DNA of 64,000 nt from Nymphaea colorata. Taxonomy: Eukaryota; Streptophyta; Magnoliopsida; Nymphaeales; Nymphaeaceae. The position numbers and the translations under genes are program-made. The stretch is from assembly GCF_008831285.2 (NCBI RefSeq), contig NC_045139.1, positions 33,515,706-33,579,705 on the forward strand. The letters are read 5' to 3'. The notes beneath the pieces were generated by a model. That model did no database searches, was not told where the DNA came from, and saw only the letters and a program-made list of their open reading frames with translations. Position 1 is the stretch's first letter; each line of letters opens with the position of its first letter. Below are positions 24,964 through 38,500 of the stretch, piece after piece.

Positions 24964-27900
24964 ATGGCGTCCGATCGTCTCCGTCTGTTGTGTGTCCTCT
25001 TCTTCCTCTTTTCAATCCTATTCTCCTCCGCCTTTCTTCAAGGTAAAATCATCTCTCTCTGTGAAGTCCGTCGTATGTGCGTCTCTGGAAGAACTCATGT
25101 TTTAGCTTTTTTGGTGAAATTTGCTTTCTCAAGCTTTCACCGGGTCGGTTTTCTCCCTGTCTCTGCAATCTATGATGAAGTAAAATGTTGCTGAGAGAAT
25201 TCATTTTTCGATTGGAAAATATCGTGGCTGGCGTGATGTTTCGCTGAAATTCGGTGTGAGATGGTTAAGAAAAATCGCGGACTCTTTCGTGTTCCTATTG
25301 TCGTTGATGATTTATGTTTCTAAATATTGGGGAGGCAATATGGTTGAAATTATATGGCTCTCGGTTTCGAATGCACTTCTTGGACAAAGTTGCAGATTGA
25401 GGTATTGTTCGGTTATTCTCGTTAAGGACGTTGATTTGGACGATTTCGGTTTAGGCTGGGTCGCTGCATCTCCACGTCGTTAGGTAGATCCAAGCGAATA
25501 TCCGGAAACAGGAACTGGTTCTGTTATCGAAATTTCTGCTGTCATGTGACGATGTTGGCCTATGAATGCAGTAACCGTGTCTATCATGTCGTATCTTTCT
25601 TACCATCCATTCTGTTAGGTTTAGAAGTTAGGAATGCTTAGAGTAGCTTGAATTGTCGCTTGGACATCCTTGCATTTCCATTAAAAAAGAAGAGGTAAGC
25701 GGGAGAGTTGCGACATCTAACTACTGGTCTTCTTTCGTAAGAGTTTAAGTTGCATCTGAGCAGTAAGATTATATGTAAGGTCTTCTTGTTGTGTGCATGT
25801 ACAAGAAAATGCGCATAAGGAGAGGCAACTTGCATGCTTTTGGGCATCATTCTTGGCTTCCCTATGAGGAGGCTTATAGGAAAATCTAATGTTCACTTGT
25901 TGGAAATTTGTCTATCTGCTCGTTTACCATGTGTTGGAGCTTGTCGTATTACATTTTTTAAAGTACTTAATGTTGATATAATTTCTGTAGTTGTAAGGTG
26001 TCAAGCAGATGCCGAGACTGATGGAGCTGAAGTTCCCGAGGGAGGTGACCTTGGAATTGTTGGCGATGATATCCAGGATTTATCCGAGGTTGTTTATGGG
26101 CCTGCTCCTGGAGTGGAAACCATGTGTATTTTCCCAAAAAATGCTGCACGAAGTGAGTCCTCCTCCTTCATGGTTATTAAACTCTCTTTTTAGAGATCCC
26201 AGACTGTAAATGTATAGGTCATTGACAACTGTGCTGTAAATGCAGTTGTCCCAGCAGGAGAAAAAGCTGAATTACTTATAGGCTTGAACAATGGAGGTAA
26301 TTTTGTTCATCATTCTTTGGGAGTTGTATCCACTATTCTGCATATTTGATTTTGAGTGTTTCCAAGAGTTCCTTGGCGTGAAAATTAACAATAAAAAAAA
26401 ATACATTGATTATGTGCATCTTTATAGTGTAGTTACATGTTTATATGTATTAACATTAGAGTAGGACGATTTCTTCCAAGTCACGAGGTAATTTTCTTCA
26501 TCATTCTTTGGGAGTTCTATCCACTACTCTGCAGATTTTTGAGTGTTTCCAAAAGTTCCTTGGCGTGAAAATTAACAATAAAAAAGAAGTTGGTGACGTG
26601 CATCTTTATAGTGTAGTTACATGTTTATATATATTAACATCAGAGTAGGACAATTTCTTTCAAGTCACAAACTTTGAGAAAGCAAGAGACTGTATGGTCC
26701 ATAAGTTTTACCGGGCAATGAGAACATGTATCTCAGATTTCCTAAGCAATTGGTGATTTGCCCATTTGAAGCAAATAATGTAAATCATTGCGGTAAAATG
26801 GAACCCTAAGTTTTGTTTATATGAGAGGCTATGTGAAATATTTTCCATGTTCCACCAATACATGAAGGTGTTCTTCCTGGTCTTACAGGGATCTTTCGGC
26901 TTGCTTGTAGAATCTTGAAGTTGCAAGCATGATTGTCTTTATGTAAAAGTTCTATTGACTAGCTTTGTAGTCTTTGTGGCATCCTTTGCTTTTCTCCTTT
27001 TTGCTTTTCATCACTTGGTGATACAAGAAAACATTAAGTTAACTCTTGATTTTTTGTTGGTGTCTTTGACCTGAGTAATGCCCTTATTGTTTATTTTTGT
27101 GGTTTATGCATGTGCATATGCTTTGCTTCAGATTTTTGTTTGCAGGCTTATCATTTACTTCCCTTTTTCTTACTGTCTCAGCTGTCCAAAATTGTGACGT
27201 TTTGCAGGTGAGGTACCCTTGAAAGTTCAAGCTATATCAGCAAGTCTTCATCTTCCTTTTGATCATCGGCTGCTTGTGCAGAATTTAACATTGCAGGTAC
27301 ACTGAATTGGTTAATGAACTTTTCTTGTGGACTTCCAAATGGACTTGAAAGAACTTACTGTTGGCAGTTTGTTACATAATTCAAACTCAATATGGCATGC
27401 TATTGTCCTTCTCTTTCAACACATTAGAAGCATATGCCAATGTGTCCACTGTGATTTTCCATCCTTTAAAGTTTAAACTGATTTGTCTAATCTAATTTTT
27501 GTGCAACTATTACAGGAGTTTTACAATGCATCAGTTCCAGTGTCTGTTCAGGCTACATTTCCATATATATTTGCTGTAAACAAATATCTACAGGTACCCA
27601 TGGTTAAAATGCTTCTCCAATCTCCATCTTTTCTTTCTAGTGCATGGTAAGGTGGTTATGCAGGACAGAGACAGAAAACTTTGATCTTTTGCTGTCATGA
27701 TAAGCTTTAGTTATATGTGAAGACATCTGTTTTTGCCTGCAGCCTGGAGCATTTGATCTAGTTGGAACTATTGTGTATGAGGTAGATGAGCAGCAGTACA
27801 GTAGTGTGTTCTACAATGGCACCATTGAAGTCGTTGAAGCTGGTGGTTTTCTGAGTGTTGAATCCGTTTTCCTAGTAACACTTGGAATTGCCATTACTGG

Positions 27901-30900
27901 CCTTCTGGGTCTGTGGATTTATGGCCAAATACAGAATCTGTCCAAGGTAATGCATGTTATGTTTTTTTTTGTTTTGCCTCCTTCTCTGTACCACAATAAC
28001 ATTGTGAAAAAACCATGGGATCTGAATTAGTATAGTTAAAACTTTAAAGCACGGATCTGTTGTTTCCCTTCAGTGGTATGGTAGGTTGATGTAATGTCTG
28101 GCTTTGGTATATATAGTACACTCTGGCATAGCATAGTCACATAAAAAATAATATATAAGGATATCAATATTTCTGTATATTTTAATTTATATTGTTGAGT
28201 ATTTGATGATTTGTGTTGTTTGATGCAGCCTGAGGTGTTTCTCATGTTTGAGTCCATACTTCTTGAGTGTTCTGCTTTTGCATTGAGTTGGAACCACCTT
28301 GTTGTTCGGTTCATTTATTATGGTTTTCTTCCTGGTCAAGTTTAGTCTTTTATGACTTTAGGTTGCTTATGAATGTCAGGTAAATATTCAGCAGAAGGCC
28401 CTTGAATTGGGATTTTTTCACTTAGATTCCCCTTTAGTGACCTTTTTTGAAGTATATCTCTGGTGAACTTAAACTCCCAGGTGTCAGAAGAGCATAAGAA
28501 GTGTATTCTTGATGTTATATGATGCTATAGTTTCACATTTTTGCATCCCAAGGCCTTGTCCATTTTCTTCTTCTTTTGAATGAGAATTGGGGGAACTGTT
28601 ACGCGCTTATGTCCTTCAGGCAACTCAAGGAAAGAAACATCGTTGGTGTTCCATGTTCAGTTTACTTAAAAAGTTAAAAACTTAAAAGCGTTGTCATAAA
28701 TATTATTTATGGTTTTTATATGAGGTCTTTCTCAGGTACTAATCAGGAAGATTGCTTTTCCGGTTTTCCCCAAAAAATCTTAGGAATTTGAAAATTAAAA
28801 AATGATAGAGAACTTATGAATATTTGAGTTTCTACTAATTTTCTTACAAAAGCATTGATAAAAAATCAAAATAGTTATTTAAATATTAAAAGCAACATTA
28901 GCAATTTTAAAGCATAATATTTTTTAGTTATTTAAATATTAAAAGCGACATCAGCAAATTTAAAGCATAATATTTTTTTTCTGGGAAAGGGAAAAAAAAT
29001 CTGATAAAAGCAACTTTTTGGCCTTTTATTTAAATATCATAATTTTTCAACCTTTTTTCCATTTTTTGCTTTATTTGCATTGTTTTTAAAAGGTTATATT
29101 TTGAGAAGAAGCAAGAGGTGTACGTATCTTCCCAAGTTGGACATTAGTTGTGCCTGAAGTCTTTGCTTTTGCATTCTGCTTATGATGTCGATTGCTTACA
29201 GAATCTGAAGGTCCTATTTATGATTAAGAACAATTTTAGACTTCTCATTAGAGTAACTGGCAGATTCAGGTTGTCCATTATGTAAACAACGAGAATATCT
29301 GTACTTTCAAAATGCAGTTAAGAAGACATTGACTACCATATTAAGGAATTCTCTTATTGTGATCTGATGATGAACACACTTATCTAGGGATTGTGGTGTT
29401 ATTAGGCTGTAGTTTAGGCTACATGGCTTAATGCCTCTTATGCCCCACTAATCTATCTCTTTTCGTATCTTACTTGTAAAAGCTTCAGGTTCCACATGAG
29501 GTGTAGAATTCCCTGATAAGGCTTCGTCCTCTCCATAGAAACTTGTGGCACAATATAGTGATTTGCAATTCCTTTTCCTTTCCAGCTGACACTCGTTTCT
29601 TTAAAAGATCATGTTTATTATTTTAAGAGCACCCTTAAATTATTGCCAATTAAAATTCATATAAAATAAATTTATATGTGGTGTTTCGATTGGATGACAC
29701 CTCGAGAAATGATTTTTGTTAAAACCTGGTTTTGTAGAAGCTGATCTTTTAATGTGTTTTGAAAAAACAGTTTTATGTTTGGCTGAAAAACTGGTTTTGA
29801 GTGAATAACCTGGTTGGAGGTAGTTTTTTCGCTCACACATGAAAATACATTAAGCCAGGGTTTCTGAAAACACCTTTTCTAGTACACCCAAACATTCCAA
29901 AAACGGTGTTTTGGAGGCAAAATGACGAGGCCATTTTAGCATGCATTCAAACACACCCATTGTGTATTTGAGCATATAATTTTAGAATCGCTAATGGATC
30001 TTATTGCCCAAAAAGTTAGGCTTAACAACTTGCTGAAAATTGGGAAGCTAATTTCTTTGCTTAATTAATGTTCATCAGCTTATAGAAATGCACTTATAAC
30101 AATCAGATTACATTATATATCTTTTTTTTAAATGGGTTAGGATTATACTATTGTTGTTTGATCGTTTATATATGATGTTTGCTTGATTGTGTTTGTCTCT
30201 TAGTTTTTTATTGTTCTGTCTAGATTATCACCTGTCTGTCTACATAAATATGATGTGATTTTGTAAATGATGCTTATACTCTAAAGTTTCAATACAGAAA
30301 ACAAAGAGGGTAAAAAAGGTGGAGGTAGGAACTGGAACTACAGATAGTGACATGGATGAATGGTTAAAGGTGCTTTCCCTCTCTCTCTCACACCACACAC
30401 ACAGAGACACAAATATCTTTAAGTGGGCAGAAGCATTTAGTTACTAGTGTGTGTTTGTGCAAAATATGAGATCTTTTGGAGATGTATGAATGGGGGGTAC
30501 ACAGGCACATGCTGGTCCATAACTACACGCAAACGTGCAATGTGCATTCCATCTCATGGATGTCCAGACTAGAGCTTAACTTGACAAGTAGATAGGTTAA
30601 AGTCTAACATCCACTTTGTTCATGCCCAAGACTAGCGGCCTTCCCTGTTGACTTGTTATAGAACTGGGGCTTGTGAATGCATAAAATAAGAAAATTGATA
30701 CATGCTGTACAAAGTAATATCTAACAGCTCTACTCTCCTCACTTTCCATTCCTCTTTCCATGTATTGCTTCTGGTGGTAACTTAAGGATAGTTTATCCAA
30801 GTTGTTTTTGTGAAAGAAAAATTGATATATCGACCATCCACTTGGTTTAGAAATTCTCAGGTTTGTTTTGAAAAATAGTTTATAAATTTAAGACACCACC

Positions 30901-31917
30901 AAAGAATTATCTTTCTGGAAATCCAGTTTTCCAATTCTTATGGTTGAATTTAAGACACCACCAAAGAATTATCTTTCTGGAAATCCAGTTTTCCAATTCT
31001 TATGGTTGATTGTAGACTCTTGGATACCTGAGGAGTATACAAGTTCTCGATTAATTAGTTCAAGATCTTGGGCTTGTCAAAGTGGATAGAAGGTCCTGTG
31101 ATGCAAGTAATTTGAATTTTGAAGTACTGGAACTTATTCAAGGTTTCTTGCTAATGGTACTCAGTTTCCTGTAATGTATGAAACTGGTTTATATTCATTT
31201 CGGTTTCTTAATTATTCAACGAGGAAAATGAATCTTTAGCATTTGATATCTCACTAATATTGAAGAAATACTTTTACAAATATCAAGTTATGATGCTTTA
31301 TATATCTTTAAATTCTTAACCTTGTCTTTGTGTAAACATTAATCTATCTCAGATCAGCCCTGTTTGCTGGGATGTGTTCCATGTGTATACCTACTATAAT
31401 GAGTTGTACCATCTGAACTAGGTCAAAGCATTCACCTGTGTGGTTCCTCGTATTTCAGCCAATGCTGCCTTGCCTTTTCGGAAAGATTGTATTACTGAAC
31501 TGTCCTTAGGTGTGGTACTTGCTGAGAAAATTATTTCGTTGGGAAGGAATTTTATGCATGTTTCCTAATAGGAAGTCAAGTTGTTCCTTATCTTTAGCAA
31601 GGATGTCGCCATGTACCATGCACTTTCCAAAATCCATTTGCCAAAATAGTATCAATTTCATCATACATACACAAGGTGCTTTTTTATTAAAACCTGATGG
31701 TGATTCTTCTTTTATGCTGGAGACATATTTCAAGTTGCATAAATTTGTTGACAAATAGTTCACGTAATTATCCATTGTAACTTTAAATTGTTGTATTGGT
31801 ACACTGGCATATTTTGGTGGCTGAGGAAACATACATGTTGATAATTTCTTTTGATTATCTTTCCAGGGCACTTCCTTTTCTCAATCTTTGTCCCAAAAGT
31901 CGAAAAAAAAGAAGTAG
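24964..31917 (+). CDS. SSR1-like: Translocon-associated protein subunit alpha (TRAP-alpha/SSR1)
   Basis: Eight exons: 24964-25042, 25991-26152, 26246-26296, 27208-27296, 27516-27593, 27743-27946, 30298-30369 and 31867-31917, in phase, giving 261 aa. A hydrophobic signal peptide (residues about 6-26) is followed by an acidic segment and a lumenal domain with GVETMCIFPKNAAR and VPLKVQAISASLHLPFDH. N-glycosylation sequons lie in NLT, NAS and NGT. A single membrane helix spans about 194-215. The cytosolic tail is basic (KTKRVKKVEV) and ends in KSKKKK. This is the standard layout of the TRAP-alpha subunit, which sits next to the Sec61 channel in the ER membrane and helps translocation of some nascent chains. 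The chosen ATG gives a complete signal peptide; an upstream frame extension lacks an ATG. Introns 3, 6 and 7 carry tandem duplications. Confidence 0.95.
26294..26672 (+). repeat. 191-bp tandem duplication covering the exon 3 donor of TRAP-alpha
   Basis: Copy 1 (26294-26484) begins GAGGTAATTTT across the end of exon 3 and its splice donor. Copy 2 (26485 to about 26672) begins with the same GAGGTAATTTT. Both continue through CATCATTCTTTGGGAGTT and the CTTGGCGTGAAAATTAACAA stretch. Copy 2 therefore holds a second candidate 5' splice site. Confidence 0.9.
28872..28977 (+). repeat. About 53-bp tandem duplication in TRAP-alpha intron 6
   Basis: Two copies contain AGTTATTTAAATATTAAAAG and TTTAAAGCATAATATTTTTT. 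Confidence 0.75.
29678..29958. mobile_element. Possible MITE in TRAP-alpha intron 6
   Basis: The left end GGTGTTTCGATTGG and the right end in reverse complement (GGGTGTGTTTGAATGC) are loosely inverted. The opening block, ATTGGATGACACCTC, is nearly repeated at 53243. No clear target duplication is seen. Tentative. Confidence 0.3.
30886..31009 (+). repeat. 62-bp perfect tandem duplication in TRAP-alpha intron 7
   Basis: Two identical adjacent units, 30886-30947 and 30948-31009, each beginning ATTTAAGACACCACCAAAG. Confidence 0.92.
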
Positions 31918-33528
31918 GAGCCTTTGGCGGCTGCAGGAGAAAGAATATGCAAGCATCTTCTTTTGTCATAGGAGGGATGGTTTCATCAATCATGGGTATG
32001 AAATTTAGGTATCTGTTGCACCTGTGCTTTTTTCTCATCTAAGCTTGCCAATTGCCATTGGTGATGCTGAGTTGACTTGTACTGCTAATACAAGTATTTT
32101 TCAGGATAGGCTAGTTTAGGAATTTTCGTTGAAAACAATTTTGGGGGATGAACTTGCTTATTTCTTATTCTACGGTAAATTATAATTCTTTTAGCGTATA
32201 AAATTCTCTATATTAGTGAAATCAACTATATTTGTCTGAGATGCTAACGGTTGATATGGTAGCAAAAAGAACGGTTGGGTTCCATGTGAATTTTGGGACG
32301 TGAATGTTATGAACTTTGCAGAAGTGAACGTTCTGAGTTGAGATAGATTATATACGTTGACGCATGGTACTAGTAGGGTAACTTGGCATGTGATGCCTGC
32401 TCAAATTGATTTTTGCAGTTCACATCCAATGCACAATCTATGGCTCTTGGAATATGTAGTAGGAAAGTAATGGCTATGGCTACTTGTATGAACCAATATG
32501 TCAATATGATTGGCAGCTCGTAAATCGTAATGGCTGTGACCGCCAACATGAGCCAATATATCAATTTTGTCGACAGGCACATACTTTTATAAAAGGTAAA
32601 TGACAATTTTTAGGTTATTAGCTATTACCTTTTCAGAGAAGTACTTTGCATGTGAACCTGTGACATTATATTGGTGTTTGTAGTTCTCAAATTACTCGGT
32701 GTACATATTTAAGTAGCCTATGTAAGGTCGGTTCAACTTGAGAACCATGAAACGTTGGATGTAATAGAAAGCTACTTTGAGCTATCTGATCAAACCGATC
32801 AGGTGGGTTGAGTGGTGCTATATGACGAGTTGCAGTTTACAATCCATGTATGTGTTCACATTTTAAAAAAGTTCAAATTTTCTGCTGCAACATGTAGATG
32901 ACACAGTTATCGTCATTTTTTCTAGCTCCTGTAGATTGTGAACATGTTTGAACCCTTGGAAGTTTGGCACTGCTCTTGCCATCAGCTCGTCGTTGAGAGA
33001 TGGAAAAACTGAAATAATCATAACTGGGTTGATCGCTCTTAAAATGGCCTCCTATAACTCGTCGACTTAGCTGTGGCCGAAGTATGCAGGTTTGTTTTTG
33101 TATTCTCATCCGCCGGCTTTTTCAAATGCTTCAGAACAAAATAAACAAGAGTGTGCGTGCGTGTGGGTGTGTGTGTGTGTAGGGGGAGAGAGAGAGAGAG
33201 GGAGGTTTCAATTCTTCCCCCCTACCCTGCAACCATTTGATTGGAGGGGATCAGTCTCAACAGGCTGCTATACATTTATATATTGGAATGAGAAGGGTTC
33301 CAATGAAGGATCGTGCGGACGGAGGCTCCCACTATTTATTAGCAGAAAATATGTACAGGAAAAACCAGTGATGCAAAGCTTTATCAACAAAAAACACGCC
33401 TCAGAAAGGCTCCCAGTGGCACAACCTGCCACTTCAACGACCACCCCAAAAAGCCAAATCCAAAAACGGTCCACAGGCCAGAAACCGCCCATGTGAAGAC
33501 TACAATGTAGTTTCATTTGGTGTTCTGT

Positions 33529-33948
33529 TCAACGTAGAATTTCAGTAGAAAATCCAATATCCAGCAAGATATATGAAAAGCCTTTAGCTGTCTTGTCATT
33601 TTCCCTCGGCTGGTCACTGAACTTCTTCGTCTGGTTCACGGCAGCCACCAGGACAAGCATCTCTTCGCTGCTCGCCACCATTTCTTTGGCATCAAATTGC
33701 TTGATGATATTCGGGTCGTTAGGTTGGGTTTCTGCGAGGGCTGCGTGGTACTTTCAAAGTTTTCATATAAACTAAACATCAAAAGCAAATTGAGAACTGT
33801 CGGTGAACAAGATATGGAAGGCATAATGGAAGAACTTTGCCAACAAGGTTCTTACAAAGCCAACAAAGATGGCACTGAGCAAGATAGGGTTTATGATCAG
33901 GAAAAAGAACAAGAACTGGATCTCAGCATGCATGTGGATCTCAGACAT
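33529..33948 (-). pseudogene. Coding-like fragment, unrecognised small protein
   Basis: The best supported part is 33750-33529, an open 73-codon stretch ending in TGA. Its composition is that of a soluble helical protein, including IIKQFDAKEMVASSEEM and VNQTKKFSDQPREND. Upstream, 33948-33856 can be read as MSEIHMHAEIQ followed by a hydrophobic membrane segment, ending at a GTAAGA donor. Joining the two across a 105-nt intron keeps phase and gives 104 aa. However, the acceptor (TTTGAAAG) has a poor pyrimidine tract, and an alternative reading requires a frameshift. I do not recognise the family. It may be a small gene, a captured gene fragment or a pseudogene. Confidence 0.35.
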
Positions 33949-35479
33949 AGACCTGCTGGACACACTTTATTCTAAGTAACCCCGACTCTTCTATTTTACT
34001 GCCGCACCCGAGTTGCATCAAGTCGAGTGCGCACTGGACATGGGTGCAGTTCCTTCTCAGACCCGAGCCCAGATAAAATGTCATATTACTAAATTACTTA
34101 TATAATAAATGTTGTTCTGATATTTTCCTATGCAATACAATTATTCAAGTATGTTATATACATTAATAACTAAATTGTAATAATAATTTATACATGCTTA
34201 TTATGTTATATATATATATAATAAATTTAAAATAATAATAATAATAATAATAAAATACCATCGCTGCACCATCGCACCTAAATTTTTTGGGATGTACCGC
34301 TCCGGCACCCACACCCCGCACTCAAGTGACATAGACTTCATTTGGTGGATTTGGCCTAATAAAAAACCCATCACTTTTTTTTTTCCTTGCATTTCTTTTT
34401 AATTGACAATCATGTTGGATTGAATGACTTTGATTATATAACTGGGTGACTTTGAAAAGATGGAGTTACCATTCAATTTTTCTATGTATATACGGAGACT
34501 CACATATATATTTATAACCATAAAAGTACTGAACTGTTACCATTTTTTAGTGACATATTTTTAATTTGCAAAGAAAATTAATACTTTCATATGCTAATAT
34601 CGGGGTTTCGTTTGACTTCGACAAAGTGTCCCAATGTACTGTTGAGACACTTATTCAGCATAATACAAGTAAGTGTTAATGACACTAAAGTTCATATTTC
34701 GGTTAATTTTTTTACTTATGTACCACGGGACAAAAAAATGAGATGCCTGCCTTCTATATGATATCTTAGCTAAAGTATTATTGACACTTGACCTTAGTCT
34801 CTAAACACCCTTTAAAGAGAATATATCGACTATAGAAAGTGTATTTAAGAGATGTATTTTTCAGGAATTTATATGTGATGCTATTTCATATGGGAGAAGG
34901 AAACAATTTAACTAACTTTGAAATGGATGTACCTTTACCTATTCGACTTATAATATATTCACGTATTCGGGTTCAAATTTAAATTTAAAAGAAAAAATGT
35001 TATATCATGTCCGAATCTAACTTCCAATTCAAAATTCAAGTCCAATCATATATCAAGTTTAAAGTCGTACTAAATTCAAATTTGAATCCAAATCATAATA
35101 GTTAAAAACAAACTTTCCAAATATGTAGGTGTTGGGTCATATTGATGTTTATTATTTGTTGGTATATCTTTTTAAAATCAAACTCAAATTTTTAAATCCG
35201 ATATAGCCTACCATCATTCTACGTCTGTCGGGCATGCATTTTAATTTAGTTTAATTTAATTTAATTTAATTTAAACAAATAATTAAAAACAAAAAAAACA
35301 AAAATTGTAGTACGGGTCGGGTATGGGGCTTTTCGCTTGAATACAGAATCATTGCGCCGTAAGCCTGAGGGCTCCTGAGTCGGGCTCAGATCGGGCGTAC
35401 GGAATCCAACCCGCTGGCTCACTTATCGATAGCCCTAGAGGATATAGCGAGCGACGAAGGCAGGAACTCTCCTTTAGGC

Positions 35480-35488
35480 TTAGGGTTT
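35480..35488 (+). promoter_or_regulatory. telo-box in the RPS11 promoter/leader
   Basis: TTAGGGTTT, the reverse of AAACCCTAA, lies 68 bp before the ATG. telo-boxes are a known feature of plant ribosomal-protein gene promoters. A pyrimidine-rich leader (CTTCTCTTGCCTCCGCC) follows. Confidence 0.65.
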
Positions 35489-35555
35489 TATTTTCCTTCA
35501 CTTCTCTTGCCTCCGCCTCTTCTTCGTTGCCGCGGAACTCTCATCGTTTACCGCC

Positions 35556-38500
35556 ATGGCTGAGCAGGTTACTCTCTCTCTCTCTCTTGAGATACGTGGT
35601 AGCTTTCTGTTCTCCTGTATTACTGCCACAAAGGTTCTCATTGTCTTTTGGTAGATAATCGCAACATCCGCGGTGCATCTTCTTGGGGAATCCCTCTGGA
35701 TGGCAACCATTCGAAAGATCTATTTGGCGAAATGCCTGAGATTTTGTAGTTTTAGATTTATACAGTTCGCTCTATGCTACCAAAACAGTGGAAGTTTTTG
35801 GGTGGTCTTCCGTCTTTACGTGGCGGACATGATTTGCCGCTTGTTGTGGGAAGTGGAAAGACATGGCGTATTATCGTGCTTGTGTAGTATAGGAGAGAGG
35901 CAGTTGGTTTTTGAATTGATTCAAGTGTTCATCTCTTTCCTGTGTCTATTGTGATTTAAGTTAAATACTGCCCTTTGAAACCATTGTAAACATAATGATT
36001 TCTTGATGATTTAGTAGGGGATAAACTAGAAATGTGGTTAGTTCATTGCCTCGTCTATGCACTTTCTAGATGAAAGAAGTGTGGTAGTATAATAGCTTTC
36101 ATGTATATCATGACCTTGCAATGATAGAGAAAATTGATCAGAAGAATGTGATATGGTCAGTAACGTAATAATTTTCTTCTCACTCTGTAGTCATGTAACT
36201 AAAATCTGCGCGAGTCCTTGTTGCATATGCTTATCGGTGTTGGAGATTCATTGGACTTTACAGAGGAGATACCCCGAGTTACGACTGTGTCAACGATGTA
36301 ATATCGGGCGTTTTGTCTAATTGTTGGTTTTTTTTTTGTTTCTATCACATTAAGTATAAGTTAGTTGGGTCTCCCATCTTTCACCTTCCAAGGAAGAAAA
36401 TCAATACATTGATTTCTTGTTTCGGATGCTTGCAGACTGAGAAGGCGTTCCTTAAGCAACCCAAGGTCTTTCTAAGGTAAGGTTTGCCTAAATTTAGGCA
36501 TCCCATGCACTACGTCTGTGCACTTTTCATACATGAATCTATTGTGCAAATTCTTGCAGCTCAAAAAAATCTGGCAAGGGGAAAGGACCAGGAAAAGGTG
36601 GCAATCGATTTTGGAAGAACATAGGGCTGAAAATAAAGACTCCAAGGGAGGCTATTGAAGGTCGTGACTTTAATCACTCTTTAAATCAATTATCTGGTGT
36701 TCTTAGTATCTATTTTCTATCAACTTAATTGTTCTCTCTGTCAATAATGTCCTCATGGTATCCTGTACATAATTTGCCTTTTGTATTAGCTTTTTTAGAT
36801 TTATGTGAAGTCGTCATACAACGATGAAGAGAAATACCTTTCCTTGTAAAAGTTTTGTGCTTCTAGTTTTTTTTAATTTTAGCATCAACACTTTTTGTGA
36901 CTGCTAGGTAGTGTTGGTGTTCTAAAACATGAATGCACCTTTTTTGAGTGTGTATTTTCATTTGCAGAAATGAATTTTATTTGATGGATAGTTCTTCAGA
37001 ATAAGCTGGACTATGGATTTTTTACTTCACATGATAAAAACAAGTATTAGCACAGTTGTTCTGATTCTCGCTTGAAATAGTAATTGGCAAGGTAGTTTGG
37101 GATCTAAGATATTGTTTCTGACCATTCCATTAATATACCATCCTTTGTATCAAGAGATACACCATTTTAGATTTATGAAAGATTTGTTTTCCATGAATTT
37201 CAGTGCTTATTGGTATAATGTAATTAATACATGGTTAATTTACCTGTTAAAGATCGCCACAGAACTCTAGAAGGAACCATATAATCTTAAATTCTTCAAG
37301 AGAAAATCTTACTGTCACCGTAATTGAATTGGTGCTTACAAAGTGTGATGGGCTTTTAGTAAGCTAGCTTTTGTGCTTTACAGCGGGATCCAAATAAAGA
37401 AATATTGGCAAAAATTGCTGTATGAAGCATTGGTTAACATGTATGTCCCTTTGAGAGCTTTCGGTGTCTTCCTTGAGTTACTCTGATATCTTTATAATTC
37501 TTCTATTGATGGTTATTCTTAGAATATAATTTCCATGTGAGGAAGTTGAAAAGGGAATTCAGGTGGTATTGTGTAAAGCACCCAAGCAAAGAAAGGCATG
37601 GCATAGATTGTTTTAAGGAAATGCCTCAGCTATAGCCCATCTCTTTTTCCTGCATGATTTTGTTGAATTTGTCAGCTGCTTATTTTTTTCACGAGCAATT
37701 TGATGTTGATGTATGGCTTCTTTTTAAGAGTCAGCAGCAGGTGCCCTCTGCCCTGGCGTCCTGTCTGCCGCATGGAGCCAAGAGAAAACTTGCCAGATTG
37801 AAGATGGCTTGAATCTTTTATGTGGTTCATGCCACAAATTTTGGCAAAATCATTTTCCTATTCAGACACTCTTGGGGGTGTTGATGACAGTTCTGTGAAC
37901 AACACTATCTAATTTCAAGGGGGTATGGTGTAAACTGTAAAGCACCCCAGGCAAAGAAGGCATGACCTAAATTATTTAAGGAGATGCCCCAGCTGTGACC
38001 CATCCCTTTTTCTTGTGCCTTTTTAGTGAATTTGTCTAGCTGCTTATTTTTTCACGAACAATTTGATGTTGATATATGGCTCCTTTATAAGAGTCTTACA
38101 GCAGGTGCCCTCTGCCCTGGCCTCCTGTCTGCCGCATGGAGCCAAGAGAAAACTTGCCAGATCGAAGATGGCTTGAATCTTTTATGTGGTTCATACCACA
38201 AATTTTGGCAAAATCGTTTTTATATTCAGACGGTCTTGGGGGTGTTGATGACAGTTCTATTCTGCAACACCTACCCAATTTCAGGGGTTAGGGTGTAAAG
38301 CACCCCAAGCAAAGAAGGCATGACATAGATAAGAGGATGCCTCAGCTATTTTGCCCATCTCTTATGCCATCTTGTTGATTTTGTCTGGCATGTTGATGTA
38401 TGGCTATTGGCTCCTTTATAAGAGTCAACAGCAGGTGCCTCCTGCCTTGTCATCTTGTCTGCCGTGTGGAGCCAAAGAGAAAACTTGCCAGATTGAAAAT

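Larger units (their letters stand above)
31918..35555. other. Intergenic region between TRAP-alpha and RPS11
   Basis: Mostly AT-rich noncoding DNA. It contains a coding-like minus-strand fragment (33529-33948), a TG/GA simple repeat (about 33155-33201), and a degenerate element (about 34000-34330) with GC-rich CACCC/TGGGTGC ends around an AT-rich core with an (ATA)n run at 34231-34253. A TTTAA repeat lies near 35240-35275. Sequence just before 35556 is the RPS11 promoter and leader. Confidence 0.5.

Noticed and set aside
34000-34330. Element with GC-rich ends and AT/ATA-rich core
   Set aside because: Resembles the Mutator-type MITE in composition, but inverted ends and a 9-bp duplication could not be found, so it is only mentioned as a region.
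38026-38298. 90-aa frame in RPS11 intron 3
   Set aside because: It lies in the tandem intron repeat, and the equivalent frame is not conserved between the copies.
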